Shown here one piece after another: positions 1 to 6,180 of a stretch of 12,245 nt of DNA. The DNA comes from Bacilli bacterium (lineage in GTDB: Bacteria > Bacillota_I > Bacilli_A > RF39 > UBA660): the NCBI GenBank assembly GCA_028698535.1, contig JAQVDA010000015.1, forward strand, positions 1 to 12,245. Reading direction: 5' to 3'. A program made the position numbers and the translations under genes. Each line of letters starts with the position of its first letter. The first letter of the stretch is position 1. The notes under the pieces were generated by a model. It was not told the DNA's origin and searched no databases. It was given only the letters and a program-made list of their open reading frames with translations.

Positions 1-993
1 GGGATGTCGTACGGCGGAAGTTTGTCACTACCAATCAAAATAGCCTTAGCTAAGGGGTCGGGGATGGTGGGCACCTCCACTAATACTGGTGAGTCAGTAT
101 TAGCTAAAGAGGTAAGAGAAAACGCTAAATATGTAATAGGGCAAATTCATCGTGGCACTTTGATGAGTTCTAAGGATTTAGCTTATTTAGATGCGATTGA
201 GTTAAGATTTGGTCAGGGGGCTTGGGGTGGCGGAGCGGAGTCAATTAAATATGCTACTGATATTGGCCCAAGATTAAGATGCGATTGGCGTTTAAAGGAA
301 AATGAAGATAAGTTTTTCGCCGCTAGATTAAAGGGGATTAATTCCCCCGCGGATTTAATTAAATATATTGATACCCTAAAAGAAAAGTATGATGTTCCGA
401 TTGGTATTAAGATAGCTGCCACTGATTTTCTGGAGCGAGAACTGGATGTAATTACCAGTACTAATTGTGATTATATTGTACTTGATGGCTGTGAGGGGGG
501 AACGGCTGTCGCTCCACCAACTTTAGCCGATAATTTAGGGTTGCCTACTTTATACGCTTTGATTAGAGCGGTTAAATATTTAGAGAAAAAAAAGATCAAA
601 GATAAATTTGATTTAATTATAACAGGGGGCTTAACAACTCCCGGTCATTTTCTAAAAGCTTTGGCACTTGGGGCTAAGGCTGTATATATTGGTTCAATTG
701 CGGTCTTTGCTACTATTCACAACCAAGCGGTTAAAACCTTACCAGAATTACCGCCAACCCAATTAGCTTTATATAAGGGTCAATATAAGAATAAACTTAA
801 CATTGATTTAGCCGCTCGTTCTTTAAGTAACTTTTTAACTTCTTGTAATAAAGAAATGAAGTTAGCGCTACAAGCGATGGGAAAGAAAAATATTAGTGAA
901 TTATCAATAGATGATTTGGTGTCGTTAGATCGAAATATTAGTGATTATACTAACATTAGATATGTTCTTGGTGAATATAATAATAAGGAATAA
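1..993 (+). CDS. FMN-binding glutamate synthase family protein (5' end outside window)
   Basis: Partial gene: the frame is open to the window edge, so the N-terminal part is missing and the first visible ATG (position 4) is internal. About 330 residues remain, matching the FMN-barrel of the glutamate synthase large-subunit family. Visible family signatures are NTGE (residues 27-30), the RFGQGAWGGG segment (residues 68-77; GQGAKPG-like in relatives), DGCEGGTA near 160 (flavin/substrate region) and ITGGLTTPGHF near 208 followed by LGAKAVYIG. After that point GltB proteins carry a cysteine cluster for a [3Fe-4S] centre. Here the stretch reads FATIHNQAV with no cysteines, as in stand-alone FMN-binding relatives. 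It is probably a stand-alone oxidoreductase; substrate and partner are unknown. No gltD-like gene is visible. It ends in TAA at 991-993, 15 bp before the next promoter. Confidence 0.85.
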   Translation, partial: GMSYGGSLSLPIKIALAKGSGMVGTSTNTGESVLAKEVRENAKYVIGQIHRGTLMSSKDLAYLDAIELRFGQGAWGGGAESIKYATDIGPRLRCDWRLKENEDKFFAARLKGINSPADLIKYIDTLKEKYDVPIGIKIAATDFLERELDVITSTNCDYIVLDGCEGGTAVAPPTLADNLGLPTLYALIRAVKYLEKKKIKDKFDLIITGGLTTPGHFLKALALGAKAVYIGSIAVFATIHNQAVKTLPELPPTQLALYKGQYKNKLNIDLAARSLSNFLTSCNKEMKLALQAMGKKNISELSIDDLVSLDRNISDYTNIRYVLGEYNNKE

Positions 994-1007
994 CTTTATT
1001 GAGTTAC

Positions 1008-1036
1008 TTTACAAGCGCCAATTTTTATGGTAAAAT
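1008..1036 (+). promoter_or_regulatory. Sigma-A promoter with extended -10 for the OLE RNA/oapA unit
   Basis: A -35 box TTTACA (1008-1013), a 17-bp spacer and a -10 box TAAAAT (1031-1036) preceded by TGG (extended -10). The predicted start is about 1042-1044. It lies just after the stop of the upstream gene and before the structured non-coding stretch, so that RNA has its own promoter. Confidence 0.75.
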
Positions 1037-1042
1037 CTCCTC

Positions 1043-1560
1043 ACATATGGTGCAATATTCTAGTTAGGTAACACAACTTTAAGGTGGGGCTAAAAATCTA
1101 CCCATGGGGTTGAAGGACAAATCATCTTTATGCTTTTTCCGCCCAGGTTAGGGTGTAATTATGGTTTAAGAGTTAAGGTGGAACTATAATGGCATATAGT
1201 GGCCTGCCTTTTCTCGCGTCAATAAAAAAGTAAAAAACCTCGTTGTGAGTGAATGTAGCGGATAAGGAGTCTGATTTGTTTCTCTGGCCAAAGAAATAAA
1301 TCTATTGTCTTTTGAAATTACTTTTGCAAAAACAACTAAGAGTTGAAGTTATCTTGTTGGGAAAACCTCTAGATTGTTCAAAGTAATATGAGGTGCTATG
1401 GGGATTGAAGTGTGGACTAAGTGGCAATCAAGTAACTATGTTGTTTATAGTTATTTCCTTTAAAGGGAAACCGCCCGGAAGCAATGAACGGTAGGAAATA
1501 GGGAAAGCCGACTTGACCTAAGCCGCAAGATTTACCCATAGCACTACCATAGACATTTTT
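1043..1560 (+). ncRNA. ole: OLE RNA (ornate large extremophilic RNA) candidate
   Basis: About 520 nt with no convincing reading frame, less AT-rich than other spacers here, behind a strong promoter and directly upstream of a gene with OapA features. That is the known arrangement of OLE RNA and its membrane partner. Helices I can pair by hand: 1119-1125 with 1161-1167 (one wobble); 1183-1188 with 1195-1200; an 11-bp hairpin 1273-1283/1292-1302 (one wobble, 8-nt loop); and a 10-bp perfect long-range helix 1393-1402 with 1535-1544. The last closes a 3' domain holding hairpins 1403-1407/1425-1429, 1433-1439/1447-1453, 1452-1459/1493-1500 (which shares two bases with the preceding hairpin, so not all pairs coexist) continued by 1470-1473/1489-1492, and 1512-1515/1526-1529. 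No terminator is seen before oapA, so the RNA is probably made on a transcript that continues into oapA. Known OLE RNAs are about 600 nt, so this one is slightly short. The family call rests on architecture and the neighbouring protein; I could not align it to the consensus. The 5' end follows from the promoter and the 3' end is approximate. Confidence 0.82.
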
Positions 1561-1576
1561 TAAGGAGAACTAATTA

Positions 1577-2128
1577 GTGGCAAAGCGAAAAAAGAAGAAA
1601 AAAAAGAAATTAGATAAGTGGATATATCATATTTTTATTATCACTTTTTTATTATCACTTTTTTTAGGGATAATTACTAATACCATCATTAATAATTTAC
1701 CCATTCTCTTGGCTATTATTATATTAATAATTATTATCTTGATAGGGATTATCTTTGATATTATTGGTACGGCTATTGTTAGTGCGGATATTTCTGTTTT
1801 TAATGCTAAAGCTTCGCGAAAAAAGAAGGGGGCTAAAGCGGCCATTTTGTTAATTAAAAATGCGGATAAAGTGGCTAGTGTCTGTAATGATGTTGTCGGT
1901 GATGTTTGTGGCATCATTAGCGGGGCTATTGGCATTTTAATTGCTTTTCGGTTAGGTGCTATAATAAAAATTAATATACCCCTTATAACATTATTACTAG
2001 GAGCAATAATTGCGGCGCTAACGGTAATTGGTAAGGCGCTTGGTAAAAAGATAGCTTTAAAAAACAGTAATGATATTATTTATCGCGTAGCCGTTATTAT
2101 TCATTATATAGGTGTTCCTAAAAAGTAG
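1577..2128 (+). CDS. oapA: OLE RNA-associated membrane protein OapA
   Basis: 183-residue polytopic membrane protein. GTG start at 1577 with AAGGAG at 1562-1567, nine bases upstream. The N-terminus is extremely basic (eight lysines/arginines in residues 3-11), which suits RNA or phospholipid contact at the cytoplasmic face. Hydrophobic segments lie at about 16-38, 42-63, 110-130 and 132-152. The middle loop contains a basic SRKKKGAK stretch (80-87), then NADKV and NDVVGD, giving a D-x3-D motif at D105 and D109. From memory, OapA of Bacillus halodurans carries a functionally important DX3D motif at almost the same position. In known systems OapA recruits OLE RNA to the membrane and the complex affects tolerance of alcohol, cold and magnesium stress. 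Position, length, topology and motif all agree with OapA. Confidence 0.85.
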   Translation: MAKRKKKKKKKLDKWIYHIFIITFLLSLFLGIITNTIINNLPILLAIIILIIIILIGIIFDIIGTAIVSADISVFNAKASRKKKGAKAAILLIKNADKVASVCNDVVGDVCGIISGAIGILIAFRLGAIIKINIPLITLLLGAIIAALTVIGKALGKKIALKNSNDIIYRVAVIIHYIGVPKK

Positions 2129-2152
2129 TTATTTTTTAAACAACTACTTTTT
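2120..2152 (+). terminator. Intrinsic terminator after oapA
   Basis: Arms 2120-2130 and 2142-2152 (AAGTAGTT / AACTACTT core) pair without mismatch around an 11-nt loop. The 3' arm ends in a run of five T, with further T-rich sequence after it. The oapA stop codon lies inside the left arm. Confidence 0.65.
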
Positions 2153-2169
2153 ATTACTTAAATATCAAC

Positions 2170-2197
2170 TTGACATACGGATAATTATAAATATTGT
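2170..2197 (+). promoter_or_regulatory. Probable promoter of the RsgI-like gene
   Basis: A perfect -35 TTGACA (2170-2175) is followed after 16 bp by TATTGT (2192-2197), a weak -10. Overlapping AT-rich alternatives such as TATATT at 2197-2202 have too long a spacer. The -35 is clear; the exact -10 is not. Confidence 0.4.
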
Positions 2198-2246
2198 ATA
2201 TTATAAAAAGATATGCTAAATTTATATTATAGAAAGGATGTTGTTA

Positions 2247-3155
2247 ATGAAAAAAGGTTTATTATTTATTGTTGTTTTAGTTCTTTTAATGATTGGTGGT
2301 TATTATTTATATTTTGTTCCTGTTAATTATATTGGGATTGATATTAATCCAAGTATTGAACTGGCGACTAATCGTTTAAAACGGGTAATTGAAGTTTTAC
2401 CTTTAAATGATGAAGCCGATTTATTAATAGCGGATATTAAACTTAAGAATTTACCTTATAATGAGGCTATTGAAAAGGTTATAAAAGAAGCTGGGGCATC
2501 AGGTTACCTTGATGATTTAGCCGAAGATAATGTTATTGTTGTTAGTGTGGCTGCTTCTAATGATGATGTGGCCAAGACTTTGGAAAATGATCTTCATAAC
2601 AATATTGACAAATATTTATCTAATAATAAGATTCCGGCTTTGATATTAATGGAACAAAATCATGAAGAAAGAAAAGATTTAGCTAAATCCTATGATATTA
2701 GTTATGGCAAGTTATTATTAATTCAAAAATTAATATCATTAAATCCTGATTTAGAAATGGATGAACTGGTGGATCAACCACTACGTAATATTGCTAATCA
2801 GATAGGAGCCGCCAGAGTAGAAATAGTTCATAATAGAGCTAGGGAACGTCAACAAACCCTAGCCCAACAAAGAGAACAATTAAAAAATGAATATCAGGAA
2901 AGACGTGAGGCAACCATAAAAGGGATTTTGGACGCGAATGATGTTCCGAATGAAGATCGTAATCAAGTTAGACAAGAAATAATTGCTAAACACAAAGAGA
3001 AAATTATGGATGCTATTGATGATACTAAAGAAACAATTGAAGATAATTGGGGCGAAATAAAGGATAAGCCAGCTCCTAATATACCACCAACTATTCAAGA
3101 AAAAGTAGAAAAAGCTAAAGTTAGATGGGGTAATCAAAAAGATAATAAAAGATAA
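2247..3155 (+). CDS. RsgI-like membrane-anchored protein without an anti-sigma domain
   Basis: Start chosen at ATG 2247 (302 residues): the Shine-Dalgarno GAAAGG at 2232-2237 is nine bases upstream of it but touches the alternative ATG at 2238. One N-terminal membrane helix (residues 4-23) follows a short basic tail, placing the rest outside the cell. Residues about 28-50 (GIDINPSIELATNR, then RVIEV) match the start of the extracellular domain of RsgI, the anti-sigma-I factor, including the Asn34-Pro35 bond where RsgI proteins are reported to self-cleave. A YDISYGK segment later in the protein also fits RsgI-type domains. The C-terminal third is highly charged and probably helical or coiled-coil. 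The cytoplasmic anti-sigma domain of true RsgI is absent, and no sigI gene adjoins. It may therefore be an envelope-sensing or structural relative rather than a sigma-factor regulator; its role is unknown. Confidence 0.75.
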   Translation: MKKGLLFIVVLVLLMIGGYYLYFVPVNYIGIDINPSIELATNRLKRVIEVLPLNDEADLLIADIKLKNLPYNEAIEKVIKEAGASGYLDDLAEDNVIVVSVAASNDDVAKTLENDLHNNIDKYLSNNKIPALILMEQNHEERKDLAKSYDISYGKLLLIQKLISLNPDLEMDELVDQPLRNIANQIGAARVEIVHNRARERQQTLAQQREQLKNEYQERREATIKGILDANDVPNEDRNQVRQEIIAKHKEKIMDAIDDTKETIEDNWGEIKDKPAPNIPPTIQEKVEKAKVRWGNQKDNKR

Positions 3156-3179
3156 AAAAGAATCAATTGATTCTTTTTT
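3154..3179. terminator. Bidirectional terminator between the RsgI-like gene and cotJC
   Basis: A perfect 26-bp palindrome of A6-GAATCAATTGATTC-T6 form. It gives a hairpin with a U-run on either strand and separates two convergent genes. It overlaps both stop regions. Confidence 0.8.
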
Positions 3180-3735
3180 GTATGCCTTGACTTAGGTATT
3201 CATCCAAGAGATTTTTAAACCGGTCAAAGTGAACTATTTCGCGATGATGTAGGAAAGCAAGGGGTGCTAAAACCTCGGGGTCATCAGTTAAATCCATTAG
3301 ATATTCATATGTTATACGGGCTTTTTCTTCTGCCGCTAAATCTTCATAAAGATCAACAATGGGGTCTCCCTTACTAGCAAAATATTTGGCTGAGAATTGA
3401 ACGCCATTGGCATTGAGTGGAAAAGGGGCTCTACCATGTTCTGAGTAATGACCATCTAAACCAGCTGCTTTTAACTCAGCAATAGTTGCATCTCGTAATA
3501 GCTGATAAACCATGGTTGCAACCATTTCAGCATGGCCTAGTTCCTCACTGCCAATATCCGTTAATAACGCTTTCCCTTTTTCATCGGGCATGGTATAACG
3601 CTGGTTTAAATATCTAAGCCCGGCGGCTAGTTCACCGTCAGGGCCACCGTATTGAGTTGCCAGAGCTTTAGCTAATCTAATATCCTTCTTTTTGATGTTT
3701 ACTGGAAACTGTAATTTTTTTTCATACTTCCACAT
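3163..3735 (-). CDS. cotJC: Spore coat protein CotJC, manganese-catalase family
   Basis: 190 residues starting MWKYEKKLQFP, the typical CotJC N-terminus. The longer frame up to 3786 only overlaps the cotJB end, so I start at 3735, two bases after the cotJB stop, with GAAGGTGG upstream inside cotJB. Features of the dimanganese ferritin-like fold: YGGPDGELAA (E35), EELGHAE (E64/E65, H68), LYEDLAAEEKAR (E136/E137) and REIVH (E166, H169), supplying the expected Glu/His metal ligands. In Bacillus subtilis the cotJ operon is expressed in the mother cell under sigma E, and CotJC is a component of the inner spore coat. Length and motifs are ordinary, so the protein looks intact. Translational coupling with cotJB is likely. 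Confidence 0.95.
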   Translation of the reverse strand: MWKYEKKLQFPVNIKKKDIRLAKALATQYGGPDGELAAGLRYLNQRYTMPDEKGKALLTDIGSEELGHAEMVATMVYQLLRDATIAELKAAGLDGHYSEHGRAPFPLNANGVQFSAKYFASKGDPIVDLYEDLAAEEKARITYEYLMDLTDDPEVLAPLAFLHHREIVHFDRFKNLLDEYLSQGIQKRIN

Positions 3736-3737
3736 AC

Positions 3738-4307
3738 TTACTGGCCACCACCTTCCCAGGGCCATGGACCCCGCAACCATTGCCAAGGATATTGTTTTAA
3801 TACCTCGCTACGAAGACTAATTGGCCCAAACTTCTTTTCAAATTCGTTTGTTAGTTGTTTAAGCTGTTCATTATTTTGATTAAATTGTTTAAGAGCTTCT
3901 TGATTAGTTGGGAAAACATCTAAAAATAAATCATAATTAATCACATTAGTAGTTAATAACTGAATATCATATAACATTTGGTCTCTTTCGCTTAGGGGTG
4001 GATTCATGCGATGTATTTGGTCAATTTCAGCCACAACATCTTGATATTCTTTAGCCATAGGAACAGTTACAGTATCATGTGGAGTAGGATATATTTTTGC
4101 TAAATAGGAACTTCTTCTTTTGGGCGGTAGAACGGGACTTAAATACTGTTGATAATCTTGAGGTGATAACGCAACAGTTGTAGAATTAAAGGGCGGACTT
4201 TGATAATGTGGGGTATTTAAGTGGTGGGTATCATCCATAGCCGGGGAATTATAATAATGGTTATCGCCACATCCTCGATACGATGGTAAGTAATGATAAT
4301 AATTCAT
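3738..4307 (-). CDS. cotJB: Spore coat protein CotJB with a long N-terminal extension
   Basis: 189 residues from ATG 4307, preceded by an ideal AAGGAGG (4314-4320) six bases upstream; the open frame continues to 4355 but has no comparable site. Residues about 105-189 are a CotJB domain: SERDQMLYDIQ, YDLFLDVFPTN, EFEKKFGP and a Trp-rich PWQWLRGPWPWE end. The first ~100 residues are low-complexity and rich in Tyr, His, Pro, Asn and Ser, as in many coat proteins. Ordinary CotJB is only about 85-100 residues, so this is a fusion or extension. No CotJA-type sequence is recognisable in it or next to it. It forms an operon with cotJC. Confidence 0.88.
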   Translation of the reverse strand: MNYYHYLPSYRGCGDNHYYNSPAMDDTHHLNTPHYQSPPFNSTTVALSPQDYQQYLSPVLPPKRRSSYLAKIYPTPHDTVTVPMAKEYQDVVAEIDQIHRMNPPLSERDQMLYDIQLLTTNVINYDLFLDVFPTNQEALKQFNQNNEQLKQLTNEFEKKFGPISLRSEVLKQYPWQWLRGPWPWEGGGQ

Positions 4308-4326
4308 ATTTTTCCTCCTTCGTGGT

Positions 4327-4334
4327 ATTGTATG
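4327..4334 (-). promoter_or_regulatory. Sporulation-type -10 box (CATACAAT) upstream of cotJB
   Basis: On the minus strand this reads CATACAAT, a full match to the sigma-E -10 consensus; with the next base it also fits the sigma-K pattern CATAnnnTA. The -35 is poor: GGCTCATT (4346-4353) resembles the sigma-E -35 but lies only 11 bp away instead of 13-15. The predicted start would leave a very short leader of about 13 nt. Known mother-cell expression of cotJ supports it. Confidence 0.4.
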
Positions 4335-4402
4335 TGGATTTTTGTAATGAGCCAAGGCTAATGGCTATAATTAATTTATCTTGTAAAATAATATTTATTA
4401 AT

Positions 4403-4423
4403 AAAAAAACACCCCTAAGGGTG
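4403..4423 (-). terminator. Terminator of the lipoprotein gene
   Basis: On the minus strand, a hairpin with arms 4419-4423 and 4410-4414 (CACCC/GGGTG, 4-nt loop) is followed by seven T (4409-4403), a few bases after the stop of the lipoprotein gene. Confidence 0.8.
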
Positions 4424-4428
4424 ACCTT

Positions 4429-5187
4429 TTATTGTTTTGGTTCAATAGATTGATTAAAATCTATTTTATTATTCTTATTTTTATATGTGATGATTGTTAG
4501 TTGATAGTTATATTTGGTGGTGAAGGTTATCTTAATAAACGGCGCCTCCTCATCAGATGAGCAATCTAATATAAGTGCTTCATTTTTAGGTAAAATATTT
4601 TTAAAATAAATTATTGCTTTTTCCTTTGGTTTATCATTTGCATATTCAATTAAACTGACTTTAAAATTATAAACCTCTTCGTTACTAATAAAATGATAAG
4701 CATTAATTGATTTATCTTCATAATTATCTTTTCCATTAGTTAAATGAATAACAATGTCATCATTCTGATGATTAAAATCAGTGTTAAAGGTAATGTTATA
4801 AAAAGACATATCGGTGTATTTTTCCTCTACCTCTGTATAAAATTCATTTAATACAGTTGTATCATGACTTGCAAAGTATTTTTCATCGCCATGTTTATAA
4901 ACAATAGTGTTGTTAGGGTATATATAAAAATAATAATTATCATCTTCGACAGTAGTAATAATTAATTCTTTATAACTTAAATCTAAATCGGTCATCTTTT
5001 TGTTAGTAAATGCAATCTTATCTAAAATATTATTAATTTTCATGAAATCATCGGTAATTAAGGAAACCTCATCAAATTGTACTGCCTTTATTTCTTCAGT
5101 ATAACGTTTAAACGAAACTGTTTTTTGATTAAAACAACCTAGAATAATAATGAATACCATAAAAATAAAGGGAGTTACTTTTTTCAT
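4429..5187 (-). CDS. Putative lipoprotein of unknown function
   Basis: 252 residues from ATG 5187, chosen because GGAGG lies eight bases upstream and because it starts a signal peptide: basic MKK, a hydrophobic stretch to residue 16, and the lipobox IILGC with Cys18 as the lipidation site. The upstream extension to 5226 lacks such features. The mature part is hydrophilic, rich in Asp, Asn, Tyr and Lys, with alternating pattern suggesting mostly beta structure; I recognise no domain. It is probably anchored on the outer face of the cytoplasmic membrane. It is monocistronic, with its own extended -10 promoter and terminator, back to back with the tRNA gene. Confidence 0.72.
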   Translation of the reverse strand: MKKVTPFIFMVFIIILGCFNQKTVSFKRYTEEIKAVQFDEVSLITDDFMKINNILDKIAFTNKKMTDLDLSYKELIITTVEDDNYYFYIYPNNTIVYKHGDEKYFASHDTTVLNEFYTEVEEKYTDMSFYNITFNTDFNHQNDDIVIHLTNGKDNYEDKSINAYHFISNEEVYNFKVSLIEYANDKPKEKAIIYFKNILPKNEALILDCSSDEEAPFIKITFTTKYNYQLTIITYKNKNNKIDFNQSIEPKQ

Positions 5188-5206
5188 ATTAGGCCTCCAT
5201 AATCGC

Positions 5207-5215
5207 ATTATAACA
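5207..5215 (-). promoter_or_regulatory. Extended -10 promoter of the lipoprotein gene
   Basis: The minus strand reads TGT-TATAAT. No good -35 is seen at 17 bp (TGTTTT), consistent with an extended -10 promoter. It lies about 20 bp before the gene's start codon. Confidence 0.55.
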
Positions 5216-5274
5216 TAAAATAACAATAAAAAACACTTGAAGATACTTGCTAAAAGTGTGTTTTACTGTTAAAA

Positions 5275-5280
5275 TATAAT
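5275..5280 (+). promoter_or_regulatory. -10 box of the tRNA-His gene
   Basis: A perfect TATAAT placed 16 bp before the first tRNA base. No convincing -35 at the usual spacing; TTGCTA at 5247-5252 is 22 bp away. Confidence 0.45.
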
Positions 5281-5296
5281 TCGTAATAGTTAATAT

Positions 5297-5373
5297 GGCG
5301 ACTGTGGTGAAGTGGTTAACACACCAGATTGTGGATCTGGCATGCGTGGGTTCGATTCCCATCAGTCGCCCCA
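5297..5373 (+). tRNA. tRNA-His (anticodon GTG)
   Basis: Complete cloverleaf. Acceptor stem GCGACTG (5298-5304) pairs with CAGTCGC (5363-5369). G5297 is the extra G-1 typical of tRNA-His and faces discriminator C5370, followed by an encoded CCA (5371-5373). Anticodon stem CCAGA (5324-5328)/TCTGG (5336-5340) with a 7-nt loop and anticodon GTG at 5331-5333. T-arm GTGGG-TTCGATT-CCCAT. It stands alone with its own terminator. Confidence 0.97.
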
Positions 5374-5376
5374 TTA
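5367..5376 (+). repeat. Putative attL-like direct repeat at the tRNA-His 3' end
   Basis: CGCCCCATTA spans the tRNA 3' end and three following bases. The same 10-mer recurs at 7146-7155 in the same orientation. Both copies are preceded by AGT (AGT-CGCCCC here, AGTA-CGCCCC there). The interval holds the AbiE cassette, so the pair could be the footprint of integration at the tRNA. Confidence 0.45.
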
Positions 5377-5415
5377 ATAGGATTATATGAGAACTAAAAG
5401 TTCGCATTTAAGAAG

Positions 5416-5450
5416 ATCCCCAAGCTTTAATACAAATCTTGGGGATTTTT
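5416..5450 (+). terminator. Terminator downstream of tRNA-His
   Basis: ATCCCCAAG (5416-5424) pairs perfectly with CTTGGGGAT (5438-5446) around a 13-nt loop, and five T close the site. Confidence 0.88.
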
Positions 5451-5532
5451 ATATGTTAGAAGGTGTAAACGAAAATATAAAAAATTTAATATATTTTATC
5501 AACTATGTTACACTACACAAAACAAAAAAACA

Positions 5533-5580
5533 ATTTCCTTCTACTACTTATTGTGTTATAACTTAGTAGCGGAAGGAAAT
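5533..5580 (+). promoter_or_regulatory. abiE promoter/operator: inverted repeat around an extended -10
   Basis: ATTTCCTTC (5533-5541) is exactly complementary to GAAGGAAAT (5572-5580), and the inner CTACT/AGTAG (5544-5548/5565-5569) extends the repeat. Between the arms lies TGT-TATAAC (5554-5562), an extended -10 box; the -35 is weak. AbiEi antitoxins repress their own promoter by binding inverted repeats, so this is a good candidate operator. Confidence 0.6.
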
Positions 5581-5586
5581 GAAAGA

Positions 5587-6180
5587 ATGAATAATGAAGG
5601 TAAAATTTTAAAATTAGCAATGAATAACAATGGTTATATCACTACAAATATAGTAGAAAAAAACGGAATCAAAAGACAATTTTTAGGATATCTAGTAAAA
5701 AAAGGAAAACTTGAAAAAGTCGCCCGTGGTATTTATATTCTTCCAGAAGAAGCAGAGGATATTTATTTAATTTTACAAAATAAAAGTAAAAAAATGGTTT
5801 TTTCTCATATGACTGCCTTAAGGTTTCATAATTTCACTGATAGAATTCCGCATATTATTGATATTACTGTTACAAATGAATATCGTGGTTCTTTACAAAA
5901 CAAAGAGAACATTAATTTATTTCGTGTGAAAAAAGAATATATTGATTTAGGGATGATTTGGGTGAAATCACCATATGGAAATAAGATTAAAATTTATGAC
6001 TTAGAGAGATCTATCTGCGATATTATTAGAAATAAAAAAGATATCGAATTAGAATTGTTTAACAAAGCAATTAGGGATTACCATAGTAAAACTGATAAAA
6101 ATCAATTAAAATTAATGAATTACGCTCAAAAGCTAGGAATTGAGAAAGAAGTATTAAAAACTTTTGAGGTACTATCATGA
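5587..6180 (+). CDS. abiEi: AbiEi-type antitoxin / transcriptional autorepressor
   Basis: 197 residues from ATG 5587, ten bases after GGAAGG (5571-5576). The longer frame to 5551 would begin inside the operator and has no ribosome site. Residues about 4-50 form the winged-helix N-terminal domain of AbiEi antitoxins (GKILKLA, NNGYITT, LVKKGKLEKVARGIYILPEE). The C-terminal domain includes FSHMTALRFHNF, DITV and YDLERSICDIIR, also typical. AbiE is a type IV toxin-antitoxin and phage-defence system in which the antitoxin does not bind the toxin protein but counters it and represses the operon. It overlaps the toxin start by ATGA. The gene appears intact while its toxin is broken. Confidence 0.88.
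   Translation: MNNEGKILKLAMNNNGYITTNIVEKNGIKRQFLGYLVKKGKLEKVARGIYILPEEAEDIYLILQNKSKKMVFSHMTALRFHNFTDRIPHIIDITVTNEYRGSLQNKENINLFRVKKEYIDLGMIWVKSPYGNKIKIYDLERSICDIIRNKKDIELELFNKAIRDYHSKTDKNQLKLMNYAQKLGIEKEVLKTFEVLS

Noticed and set aside
1043..1560. tmRNA, RNase P RNA or a riboswitch as explanation of the non-coding stretch
   Set aside because: No tRNA-like ends or tag frame, no RNase P core sequences that I recognise, and it is too long for a riboswitch. The OapA neighbour fits OLE far better.
1627..1935. 102-codon minus-strand frame inside oapA
   Set aside because: A shadow of the membrane-protein gene on the other strand, with no promoter or ribosome site.
5189..5407. 72-codon reading frame on the minus strand with an MGIEPTHARS-like stretch
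   Set aside because: It is the antisense of the tRNA-His gene, a well-known false ORF type, and has no ribosome site of its own.
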